64,000 bases of DNA, from NCBI GenBank assembly GCA_002197995.1, contig NGZR01000001.1, positions 7,936,001-8,000,000 on the forward strand, given 5' to 3'. Within the stretch, counting starts at the first letter, position 1, and every line of letters starts with the position of its first letter. This document shows, piece by piece, positions 13,501 to 24,013 of the stretch. The notes beneath the pieces were generated by a model that saw only the letters and a list, made by a program, of their open reading frames with translations, had not been told where the DNA came from and searched no databases. The translations under genes were made by a program, and so were the position numbers. Origin of the DNA: Gaeumannomyces sp. JS-464. Its lineage: Eukaryota > Ascomycota > Sordariomycetes > Magnaporthales > Magnaporthaceae.

Positions 13501-16254
13501 CTGAGCCTCCACTGAGCTGTGTCCGATTTAGCATAATGCCGCCTACTCACCATGCGGCAACCCTAGCGAGGCTCCTGCGCAATTTCACTCCCGTGGACTT
13601 GGAACCTGCCCGATCCAAGCCGACAAGTGGCAAGCCGCAACCAGAAACAGCTGTCAGTCGTGGGGGCATAAGGGAGCAAGCGGAGGCGAGCCGGACGTCC
13701 TCCTCGCCGTCCGAGCAGGGACGTCTTTCCCTCTGGAGAAATCCGCCCCGAAATGGAGCTCCCTCGGTACCTGCAGGTCTTTGTAAGGGTCTCGGCAAGC
13801 CTGTACATGCATGACCAGCGCCCTCTCGCTCGCTCGTCTTTGCCCGACGAAATTTCCTTTCGGCTTTCAAGCGGATCGTTGCTCTCGCTTCTGCAAGAAT
13901 CGCCTATCGCTTGCGGAAGGCGCATATTTGCTCGAAGCGATGCGTGCCATTCCGGCGGCCGACGACCCAGACTTTCCCAACGGGCTTTTTCGCTTGACCA
14001 AAAAGAAAGGAAGGATACCCTTTGTGTTGCCCGCTCTGTAATTGCCCTTCCCGTCTCAGCTGTGCCCATCACATGGATGCCCACCCCCACCCCCTCCCGG
14101 CTCTCCGCCGCTGTCATGCGGTCAACGGAACCGCGCCCAGAAGACATGGACCTAAATGAAGCCAAATTTCCTGGGCCTACCGACCTTCCCTCTTGGTTAC
14201 GTGCGTGGCCGAGCAATATAAATTCCGCCAGTGCCCCGTGACGGCCTGGCCAGGCTTGTCGCCTCGGTCTGCAGCAGACGTAGGGATGAAGAAGGATCTC
14301 GACCGACTGTCGTCCAGCCAGACAACTCACCTTGCTGGCCAGGCCCGTCTCTCTATATCGGTGTTATTTTTGTTTGTCTCTTGGCTGCGCATGGCGAGAC
14401 CACTAGTGGGTGCTTACTGCCTGGCTTGGACCTTTGCTACTCTATGTGTGTGCACGGGTGCCGCATGTGCCATATGCTTACCTCGCTATGCATATATCGC
14501 ATAGTGAGGGCTCGTCAACCGGGCCGAATACCTCTGGATGTCTGCTTACCAAGCTGATAGGAAAAAAAAAAAAAAAAAAAAAGAAAAAAAACGTGGCCGC
14601 CATGCACGCTTCCTACTCTGTAAAAGCGTAAACACTCTTATGTATGGGAGTCGCCGCCCTGTAACTGCTTCCGCCCCCACGCACACGCATGTTGGGGTGG
14701 CTTTCTGGAGCGCTTCAGCATGGTAATGACATCTCCCAGCCATGTAGGCCCTGTACAGCCAGGATCTAGTGGTAAACATGCCGACGAGAAGCTGCAGCTC
14801 TCCCTCCATATATTGTCATTGTTGGGGCCGGCTGGATTTTGGCTTTTCAATATTTGGGGCCAGGGCCACTAGTTGGGGAAACAGATCTTCGAGCTGAGAT
14901 GCGCAGCGCTCAATATTGATAGACGCACGTTTATTTACTCCAAATATCAAGCAGCACATGACTTTGACCTCCACGCGGCGCAGGCGTCATAGAAGGAGCG
15001 ATGAGAATGGCAAGGCAAGGGGCGGGAGAAGCGAGGGCATGAGGTGATGGGATGAAATGCACCGATCGACAAAGACCTACGCCATTGTGGGGGGTCACAG
15101 AAGAGAGGCACAGAGCCAAGCACGGCGCCCAAATGGAAATATCCTTTCCTATTTCCTGTCACCTTTCCTGCCTTTTGTGTGCAGCTTATATGGAGTGCAC
15201 CCTTTCATTTGGGGAACATGCCAAGCATGATGTGTCTGTCAAGCTGCGGCCCCTTCGGAAGCTCGGCCGCCGAGACGTCTCGTTCTGTCGGCCACATGAT
15301 TATCCGAGACGCTGAAGAGCGTGCATGGCGCATGGATGTATTTAGTACACGGGGGATATTCGCCTACCCCCAACAAGGATCTCTCTAGAAACTGGTCAAG
15401 AGGCGTAGATGTTCTGGACTGGCTTCCTTACTGCTATGAAGGCTGTCATGAAGAGCCGGACAGGCACTGAGACCACGTAGCGCTCCTGGGTGGGAGATTA
15501 TCTGCATCTGGACTTCTTCTCGTCCTGGGAGGCTCTCCCTCCCTCCGCGAGCCTCGGAATCCGCATGTTTCTGCTAATACAAGTAGGTGGGACCTTTGTT
15601 CGCCGCCGCGGGATCTCCTGATTTCTCCTTTCGGTCTCGACCTTTTCGCTCCTATCTCGTCCCCGCGACTGGCTGCCCGCCTGCTGCTCTCCGCTCTCTC
15701 CGCACTATTTCTCTTTAGGCGCGTGCCGTCGGCTCCTCTCCTGTGGGGGCGTGTGGGTTGCGCGTGTAGGTGGGTTGGATCCAACCAAGCCTGCCTCTGG
15801 TCCGGCGCATTATCCGGTCCACTGCCGTGATTTGTATGGTCCTGCAGCTGGTGTTGCGCTAGCTCTCTCGGTTCCGGACATTGCTCCCACCCCTCGAGGA
15901 GTCACGTGGACGGTGAGCACGTTTCTCGCGACACGTTGTGCTATGACTTCTGTGGTCATTGATGCTGCCGCCGAGTGGTACTGTGGGCATGGAACTTGTG
16001 AGGGGCATGATGCGACCGCGGACCACTTTCTCAGTAGATGTACATAATACGCATGACAGGTAGTAATACGCCGAATACTTGTAAGAATCATTATAGGCAA
16101 GCTAAAATAGGTGGTACCGGAGTGCGCGCATGGGTATAATACAAGATACAAGCCCATTGTGACGTACGATAACAGCCAGGGTCATATCTATCGCCTGCAG
16201 TGGCCTCGTATCCAAGTAGAGCCAATACAATGACACCAGGGAGCGTGATGGAGG
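10511..16254. other. Gene-poor interval (5.7 kb)
   Basis: It lies upstream of Zn2Cys6 regulator 1 and downstream of the lactonase gene. It contains A-rich runs (about 11636-11665, 12489-12519, 14562-14591) and a T/C-rich run near 12985-13010. No coding region with recognisable similarity was found. A small Cys-containing frame near 15750-16047 was considered and not accepted. Confidence 0.45.
14562..14591. repeat. Poly(A) tract
   Basis: A run of 21 A, one G, then eight A. It is not next to any gene end I can identify. Confidence 0.8.
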
Positions 16255-17896
16255 TCACTCGTCAAAAAGAACGGTGGTCACGCCCATCTCAAGGCTGGCG
16301 CTGGCAACAAATCGCTGCAAAATGCCTGTCTGGACGTCTCGCTCGATGATGGCGACTCGGCCGTCGGCCTGGAGACCCACAGCAAGCTTGTCCCCGGCCT
16401 TGTTGATTGAGAACTGCCTTGGAGTTAAACCGCCAGCCGGGAAGGTTTGCGCCAGAGCGAGCGCACCCGTGGCCGGGTCGACGGTGAAGCTGGAGATGGA
16501 GTCCGACGGGATCGCCTTGGCCGAGCCGTCGAAGCTGGGAATGGTAAAAGACCTGTCAAACCGGCTCGAGACGAGCAGGAAGCGGTTATCGGGCTGAGGT
16601 GTTTGCAAATTGGGTTAGTACGGACGTCACTGTTACATTGCTGCGCGGTTTCCCTGCCCATAGTTGTTGAGGGATAGTTGTATTTTATGACAAACCGACA
16701 GGGATTGGGGATGCCGGAGCGTTGCATGCTGAGTGAAATAAGCGTGGCATACTTCGGATTATTATCACTTACCGACAGATGGATCTCAGCCGCGTGCTTT
16801 GAGGGACAGCCCTCTCGCCGAACGTGTTGGTCACGAAGACCTTCTCAAACTCGAGAGAGTCGGCAGTATACTTCACTGATAGACAGTGATACTGTTATCA
16901 AGCTCTCCGATGAGATACATAAACGTCTTGTCGTTGCTTCTAAGGAACACAAGGTGTCTCGGCCCACTCCCAGGGCAGCGACCAGAGGAGAGATCTCAGT
17001 GAAGCCAAGGCTAGACGAGTCGACGCGCATGACGCGAACCAGATCAGATCCAAGGTCCGGTACCAGGAACGAAATTTCCAGTTGGGTCGACAGTGGCCTC
17101 GTGAGGAATGGGCATCCTGGCGGTCGTGTGGCCCCAGAGGCTCACTCCACGTCTTAGACTGTAACTGTCGAGGCCCGAGACGGAGAAGGAGCTTAGTGAA
17201 GATCCGTACTGTAGCGTGCATCATGGCAGCGGTCAGCCTCCGTTCTAGCTGTGGATGCAAGCGTGTCTGTTGTATTCTTTCGATCAGGCCAGGAGAGAAC
17301 ATGGAGCAATGGAGCAATGGAGAAGCACTAGCTCTCGCATCACACCAACAAGCAGGGTATATAGCGAGAGATATTGCACTAGTGTCTACTTATCGCTGCA
17401 GCTTTCAGCTGCCGAAGTTGCAATATAGATGTTGAAGACTAGCAAGCAGGCGTGCTTGGTAGAGTCGAATGCTACGCCGTCGAGCTGGGAGGCAAATATC
17501 GGAAGAGAAAAATGTAACTCACTAGTGAGCAACAGCCAGGCCCCGACCGCCATCTCCGAAAAGGACCGCACTGACGGGCCCGCCAATGATATCAACCTTG
17601 TGCAGCAGCTCCAGAGATCCGGTGTTGGTCTTGAAAGCAGCCAAAGACCCATTGCGCGTCGCCAGACCCTCGCCGGTGCAGTAAAGAACCGAGTTTGCGT
17701 GGTCCAGCGTCAGCCAGGCCGGGTCCGGCGAACAGTCTCGCGTGGACGAGAGCACGTCGAGGCCGGCGGCAGTCAGGTTGAGGGTGGTCACGCTGCCGCC
17801 ATAGGAGGACGCGTAAAGGAGGGATGAGGCCGACACGGGCGGGGCGGCCAAGAGGGCGAGCATCCCTGCCGCGAACGAGGTGGAGGCGGACAGCAT
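16255..17896 (-). CDS. Secreted lactonase-family (3-carboxymuconate cyclase-like) protein, frame broken by small indels
   Basis: Exon 1 (17896-17523) encodes a signal-peptide-like start (MLSASTSFAAGMLALLAAPP) and the first blade (LLYASSYGG). The last exon (16593-16255) continues directly from a motif reading AEIHLS in the exon before it into PDNRFLLVSSR, typical of the seven-bladed lactonase fold (Pfam Lactonase). It is preceded by a 179-nt intron (16594-16772). The middle exon (about 17208-16773) carries recognisable blades (PHEATVDPTGNF, GELDNSITVYQ) but needs four one-base corrections. These are one extra base near 17068 and missing bases near 16973, 16875 and 16790, all in short homopolymers. 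The splice into the middle exon (intron about 17209-17522) is also one base out of phase. The product is probably extracellular; its substrate is unknown. It could instead be a recent pseudogene, but the same indel signature occurs in essential genes of this window. Confidence 0.7.
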
Positions 17897-19716
17897 GTCG
17901 ACGGCGGCGGTGATGTGCAGTCTCGCGGCTATGGTGGCGTACAGCTCTTGGCTGGCGTCAAGGATCACGCGCCGAGGCAGCAGGAGGGAGATACAGGCGA
18001 GCAGGGCGAGGATACTGAGCAGCAGCAGCAGCAGCAGGCGCCTCGGCGCGGCCGAGTCACCCTTTTTGAGGAGGCGCGCCTCGCGCTTCAATTTGCCCCG
18101 GCCAGCATCCATCCCGAAGGCTGCGGAGCACGGCCAAAACCACCCGTGATTGATACCCAAGACGGCAGGACTTGACGCTAATTTGGTCGCATTACTCATG
18201 GGATGTGGAGTACAACTGGGGACGGTCGATCAAAGAGATGGAGAGTGTGGACGGAAGCGAGGCAAAGCGACAGACAAAAAACAAAATGAAAAAAGATTAT
18301 GGGCGACTCGGAAATGGCCGTGCTCTCCCCTTGGCGGCTTGTCCACCGATCTAGCAATTGGACTTGAATTGCTTTTGCTGCGTGCATACCGCGTCTACCA
18401 TTGACCTCTGCGCTTTCCCTGGGCAACATAGAGGCGGGCAACGGCCTAGGTTGTCCTCCGAATAGTGTTGCCGTCTCGGCATGAGATAACAGCGAGGGCT
18501 TGGTGCGTCGGGAATCGAGGGAAACCACGGGGGAGGATGAGCCCCATGGGGCTTGGCTCCCATGTTGGGGAAATCTTGAGAACGGACAGGGATCAGGGCT
18601 CCCGCCTCTCCGGAAGACCACAAACGGAAAACGACGCTGTGGGGAAATGTGGGGAGCTTACTCTCGCTCCAATGCCCAATCCGATTCCATCTTTCCCTTC
18701 CATCCCCTACGCGATGGATATGGCTGCGGATTACGGAAAGGACTTGCTCTGCAGACCGAGAGCCTCGAATCTTTGGCCGTGAGAATCACGATCCGATGTC
18801 AAGCAGGTTGGCTAGACGCTCCCCTTCCCCGCACTCTCAGACGCGAGAGCCAGCCGACTGCTTCCATCCAATGCCAAGGCCGTGTCACATCGTGAGCACC
18901 CAAAAGGAAAATAGAAGCGAGGGAAGGTATAGTCTACCAGACTTCGGCCGTTATATGTTCCATCCAGACAGCCCTGCACATGGACGGGCTCGTGTCCGAG
19001 GCACAAGGCGAACCAGCAACCCCGCGATGCTCTCGCAACCTCCATCGCAACCTTGCATATCCCTGAGCCGCCCACATAGCCGAAATGCACGTTGGGGTCT
19101 CTTACGATGTGACTTTCGTCGTCGGTCACTCGCCCGTCTCGCCCCTCTCCGCATCATGTTCGTGGGACGAAGCCTTGCATTGCAGCACGCGCTAGCCGAT
19201 ATGGGATCAAGGGTTGCTTTCTCTGCCGTCCTTGCAGTACACCAGCCGACGGCAGTTTGGCTTCCCACACCCTTCGGTTTTTGAGCCAAGTCGGGCAACG
19301 CCTATGCAACGGCTTGGTTTGCATATGTGCCTCCGCCGTGGTGTGTTGCATCGCTATGTTCTGATAGCCCTTAAGCCTCTCAGCCATTGCTTTATAGGTA
19401 GACTGCCGCTCTGTTTTAAGTTCAGTTGTCTACTACGTTCCTAGCGCTCGTCTGCAAGACCTTACCGTGAATCTTCAGGCTTCGCCATCATTCGACCAAT
19501 AATGTTAGGTAGCTACCTCCTCGCCATCAAGTGTTGCGGCGTAGCCGCCGACACGACTTGTAGACCTACGTGCTGTCCATATCTCGCCACTCCACCCCGA
19601 GGACATGCACACAGACTTGGAGCACCGTATCCTTGGTACTCTCCTCTGTCTGGTTACTGACTCTCTTCTCGCTCGATCTGGCGATGTGGTTTGCGGGACA
19701 AGACACCGGCAAGTAG
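17897..19716. other. Intergenic: lactonase upstream region and 3' flank of small gene
   Basis: Holds the promoter of the lactonase gene. An in-frame extension of that gene continues upstream to 18199 and would place a Leu-rich hydrophobic stretch before the signal peptide. I treat this as leader, because the internal Met at 17896 starts a normal signal peptide. Nothing else is recognised. Confidence 0.45.
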
Positions 19717-20198
19717 TCAGCAACAATGTCTCCTCGCAGGATACCTTGCGTTATAAGATAACCAGAGGCAGGTTGGGGACAATGGTGTGTGAAAGACGCA
19801 CTCCCAAATAATCTTGGTGAATCGTGCTCCCTCTCCCCGTTCTTGGTCTCGATAGTGACCCGAGCGAAGGGGTAACCGGTCCGGCTTCTGACAAAATGAA
19901 GGACGGATACCGAGACGGGGCCTTCTCGGTCATCGTCTTCGGCCCAGACCATCCATTTGTCGTGCATCGATTCCGGCTGGAACCCTGACAGGAGGCGGCC
20001 AAGGGCGGGGCCGGGCGGCACTTGAATGTCCCACCAGGATGTAACTGGTGTCTCAAACTCGGCGCGCTCTCCGGGTGGCGGCACCACTCTTGGGCGTGGC
20101 GACGCGTTCGCATCCTCCCTCGGTGCTTGCTGGACGGCTTGCTGCCGTGACGGTAGCCTCGAGCGGGCCATTCCTGGCAGGCGCCAGTGACGAGGCAT
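19717..20198 (-). CDS. Small conserved fungal protein, one probable frame break
   Basis: The open frame from the ATG at 20198 encodes a basic N-terminus, then WWDIQVPPGPALGRLL, a DKWMVWAED motif, a VRSRTGYPF segment and a VTIETKNG strand. This layout (W, then a D-K-W-x-V-x-A strand, an x-R-S-x-T-G segment, and a terminal I-x-W-E) matches a small uncharacterised fungal protein type I know only by pattern. The expected closing motif KIIWEC appears in the next frame near 19812, so one base is probably missing there. With that, the protein ends at 19717-19719 at about 160 residues. Without it the frame runs on to 19566 with unconvincing sequence. Function unknown; no signal peptide or membrane segment is seen. 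Confidence 0.5.
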
Positions 20199-23100
20199 TA
20201 TGTACGGAGTTTCTATTGAAGCGGACTGCGCGACTGTCCCCAGGGATTCTAGATATTATCTGGCTAGGGTATATTGATGTAATGGAGAAATGCGTTGTGT
20301 TTGTGTTCACGCCCATGTCGAGTTCCAAACATATTCGATTTTTTATCTCAGCCGCACCCGTAATCACATGATTGATCCTTTCGTTTGAGCGCTGTCGAGA
20401 CACATCAGCTCTAGGCGCTTTGGCGTTCTCCGAAGCTATCAAAGCTGTAGCTAGAAGATGTGTACGTTCCAGGCTAGTGTCTTATGTAGGTGCTAGGTAG
20501 GGAAAGCTCACAGATGCCGAGCCTGTCAAACCACGCCTAGACCGGAGAATATGTGAATAAAAACCAGCAGAAGCATGGGATGCGGAAGGGCGGGAGTTGG
20601 ATATAAATACCGAAGATAAAAGCCTAGAGGATGTCCTCGCCGGGATCTTGGTGGTATGAAATCTCTTGCGTGAGATGGACGCGTGTCTGGCGTGTGTCTT
20701 TATACATCACGAATATTTCTACATCTGCGGGGAAGGTATACCGAGAGGAGTCAATAGTTCAAGTTACCGTGCGACATAGAACCCAAGATAAAGCCCGCAG
20801 GATATTAATTTTGACCGAGAAGCAGGGGAGCACCTGCATCTTCGCCGGTTTTTGAGTCTGTCCGTGCAGGTATGTGTGTACCGGGTACCTGCCACCTATC
20901 TATCTCTAGGATAGTCAGCAAGCAGTTTAAGGTGGTTCTCCGGTCCACATCCCTCTTGTATGTGTACGGCTGACGGATTGCTACCGACTAGATTTCCCCC
21001 AGGGCTACAATCAACAAAGCACACCAGAACCGAGTGAGGTTCGGGTTTAATGTAAAACGCAGCACTAATGTGGGACGCTACAGGCCAGAAACGTGGCTTC
21101 GTCTGACATCCTCCCTCTGGACCTAAAAGAGGCTGGAGGCTTGGACAAATCAAAACATGGCCAACGCGAGGAGCCAACATTTATCAAGCTCGGCTCCAGC
21201 CGCCTTGGCCGGACTCGACACCCGCAAAACACAACCACCAGACACGTCTTCGTCTGGCCGGCCGATGCTGTCAATATCCGGCCGAGGTCGGATCGGACTG
21301 CTCGGCTTCCGTCGACGTTACGGCGGGCCCAGGCCAAGCTGTAAGTGTTCAGACGGGGCCCCACCCACTGAGCCCGCTCTAGGCAGCAGCGGGAGCCTGA
21401 GGAGCCCACAACCTGCGAGACTGCTCCATCTGTGGCGGTCAGGGGCAGAGTTGCCGGGCTGGTTGTCTGACCTGAGTCCTCAATCGAACAGCCGAATCTT
21501 GTGAGGCGCAGGTATACGGACTCGATGACGTCAATTCGTCTGTCCTCTGCGTGACACTGACAGCTTCTCTCCTGGACACGAGCTGGAGTTCGGCTAGCAG
21601 AGGCTTAGACGAACGGAGGGGTGGATGCAGAGCTGAAATAGCTCGGGCTCGCAGCCATGATCGCTGTCAAGCCCATCAAGTGCTATGGCGTTTCATCGGC
21701 CCACCCTTTAGGCGGGCAATCGCCGTCTTCAAAGCCCGAGGCGGTCCAATGCGGATCGCGCTCCAGCAGCCCATGCCTGCATGTCAACCCCGTCAATCAC
21801 TTTCCTCCTCCAGCTCGACCAGCTAGCTGAAGCAACTAGCATTGAGGACACACGCCGGTGGGAGGCGCCACCTACTGCAAACCCGCAGATAGAACCCTGC
21901 TAGCACCGACGCGGAAGGGGCCACCTACCATGGCGCGCTGGGCATGCTGCACTTGGACGCAAGCGAGCATCGAGCATTGGCATCCAACAGTCGATTGGAT
22001 CGCACCTTCTGGCGTTGAGGGCCGACGTTACCTCGTACCCGCGAGTATGCACACCCCAATCTTCCACCGCCCTGACCACGCCGGAAAGTCCGGCTCCCAC
22101 ATCAAATCTCCTGTCCTTGGGCGATGGGGAAAGAAAGAAAAAAAAGGAAAAAGAATAATGGCACCATGTGTGTGCGGGCGCGCCCGCTATCCCCCCTCCC
22201 ATCCCTCATTTATTACATGGGTGCTGGCAAATGCCCAGCCCACGCCGACGACCACAGCAAGGGCTGTGTATCCTTCTCATCAGGATCCGTCCCTAGTACA
22301 CGGGACTGGGATGGAGATCTCAAGGAAGGATTCGAGGCCGGCCGCAAACGGTGGTCGTAGGCACGCGCCGCATGCGACCCAAGTAGGGCCTTTTCAAAAT
22401 AACCTCTCAGTATCCCACTCGCAGTCCTCTCACAACCCCTAGACTTTCTCTTTGCCATAAGTGGGTTATTGCGACACCTCCACGAACAGCCAAGGGGCCG
22501 CGGCCTTGCTGGATATTTGAAGGTGCCTCGGCTGGCCTGGCGGGGTGTGTTTGCATTCTACAATCGGGCTCTGATCTGCTCTGGTCCATGTCGGCACCGC
22601 GCAGCGCCTGGCTCGCTTTCTTTGCCCTTGCCCGCCTCCCGAATGTCACATACCCCCGGCCTGCACTGCACTGCAGGCGCAAGCGAAACTGCCCAGCAGC
22701 CCGTGTCGATGTGCGTGCATACCTAGCCCTATGTTACTCGCCGTGCGGGCGCGATAGTCGACCACAGCCACCAGACTCTTGCGGCGTCCAGTCGGCCCCT
22801 CAGCCCTCGCATCCATCATATCCAGCACCGCCTGTCAACCCTCCCGTCGTGTCTAGGTGCTACATGCAGCGAGTTGATTTCGTGCTTAAACGCCTGCATA
22901 TTACATTGCCCTGCATGATCTGATGTAGGCCGCCTTGCGAGGCGACCCATCACACCACGAAGCCAAGTTCGCTTTACGAGGTGCGTCCGGATCCCCTCCT
23001 GTGTTTCTCCCATCCACTCCCACCACCCCCGGATCTCTTCCCGCACCCTAGCCTACTTGGTGTCCCGTCGGCTTGTCGCGCACTTCCGGTGTAGCTGCAC

Positions 23101-24013
23101 ACCCAAACCACCCCTCGACTCGCTCCAACAAACCCGCCAGCCCAGCGGCAGCGCGCCTACCCGCACCCGAGAAACCACCAGCGGCGAGTGGCCGTCTCAA
23201 GGCAAATCACCTCAATTTGCGCGCGCTACCAGAGTTGCCGGCAGCGTTTGCTCCCCCTTGTTCCTTTCAGCCCCATCTCCTGGAGCCTCTCTGGCGGTAC
23301 CAAGCTTTCTTGTGGCACGGCCTCAGGGCCCTCCCCTCTCCCGCCCTCCACAGCTGAGACTCTGGGGTGCAGTCTGCTGCTACCTGCCTAGCTTCTGCGT
23401 TGCCATCTCCACGCTTTATAAGTGATTAGGTACCTACCTACCTATCCTGCCTGTCTCCGATAGCGCCACCGAGTCAGGCCCAGCGAACAAGTCCAGCGCG
23501 TGGAAGCGGACCGGCCCGGAATCGGGGCAATACAGCCGGCTGTTCTACATCGATCCAGATTGGGCTCGGCCGTATCGTAACGACGGGCTCGCCGGAACGA
23601 CATCGAAGAGAGTCGGTCGTAGCACACAAGGTGCTGATCATGAACTACACAAGAAGACGTGGGTACCTTGGACAGTCTTTTCTGTCAAAAGCCCCTGACC
23701 CCAGAAATTATGACTGCCCGCAACCTGCCCTTGGACCGCTTTGCCAGGCATAGACCGGCTGGGTTTCCTCAAAGACCCAAAGCTCCTTGTGATGCCAGTA
23801 CCAACGAGAGGGGGAATTCGACCGGGTCGCCATGCTATATTCACTGCTCCTTCCTTTCTTTCCACATCTCAATCAGGTCGCGTGCGGAAATCGTTGGGCT
23901 GTGGCTCGTACCTTCGCTCCCGCCTGGTCTTTGTCCTACTCTTACGTCTGCACAAGACACACCGGCTTGGTTCTGGGGCTTGCTGACGGGATTGTGCTTC
24001 TCCCCACGGATAG
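20199..24013. other. Gene-poor interval (3.8 kb)
   Basis: Lies between the divergently placed small gene (minus) and Zn2Cys6 regulator 2 (plus), so it should contain both upstream regions. A possible upstream exon of regulator 2 lies in its last 400 bp, but I could not define its start. Repeated CTACCTACC-type motifs occur near 23430. No RNA gene or transposon was recognised. Confidence 0.4.

Noticed and set aside
15751..16047. Small frame ending in a Cys/His-containing stretch
   Set aside because: No start context, homologue pattern or intron support; too short to separate from chance.
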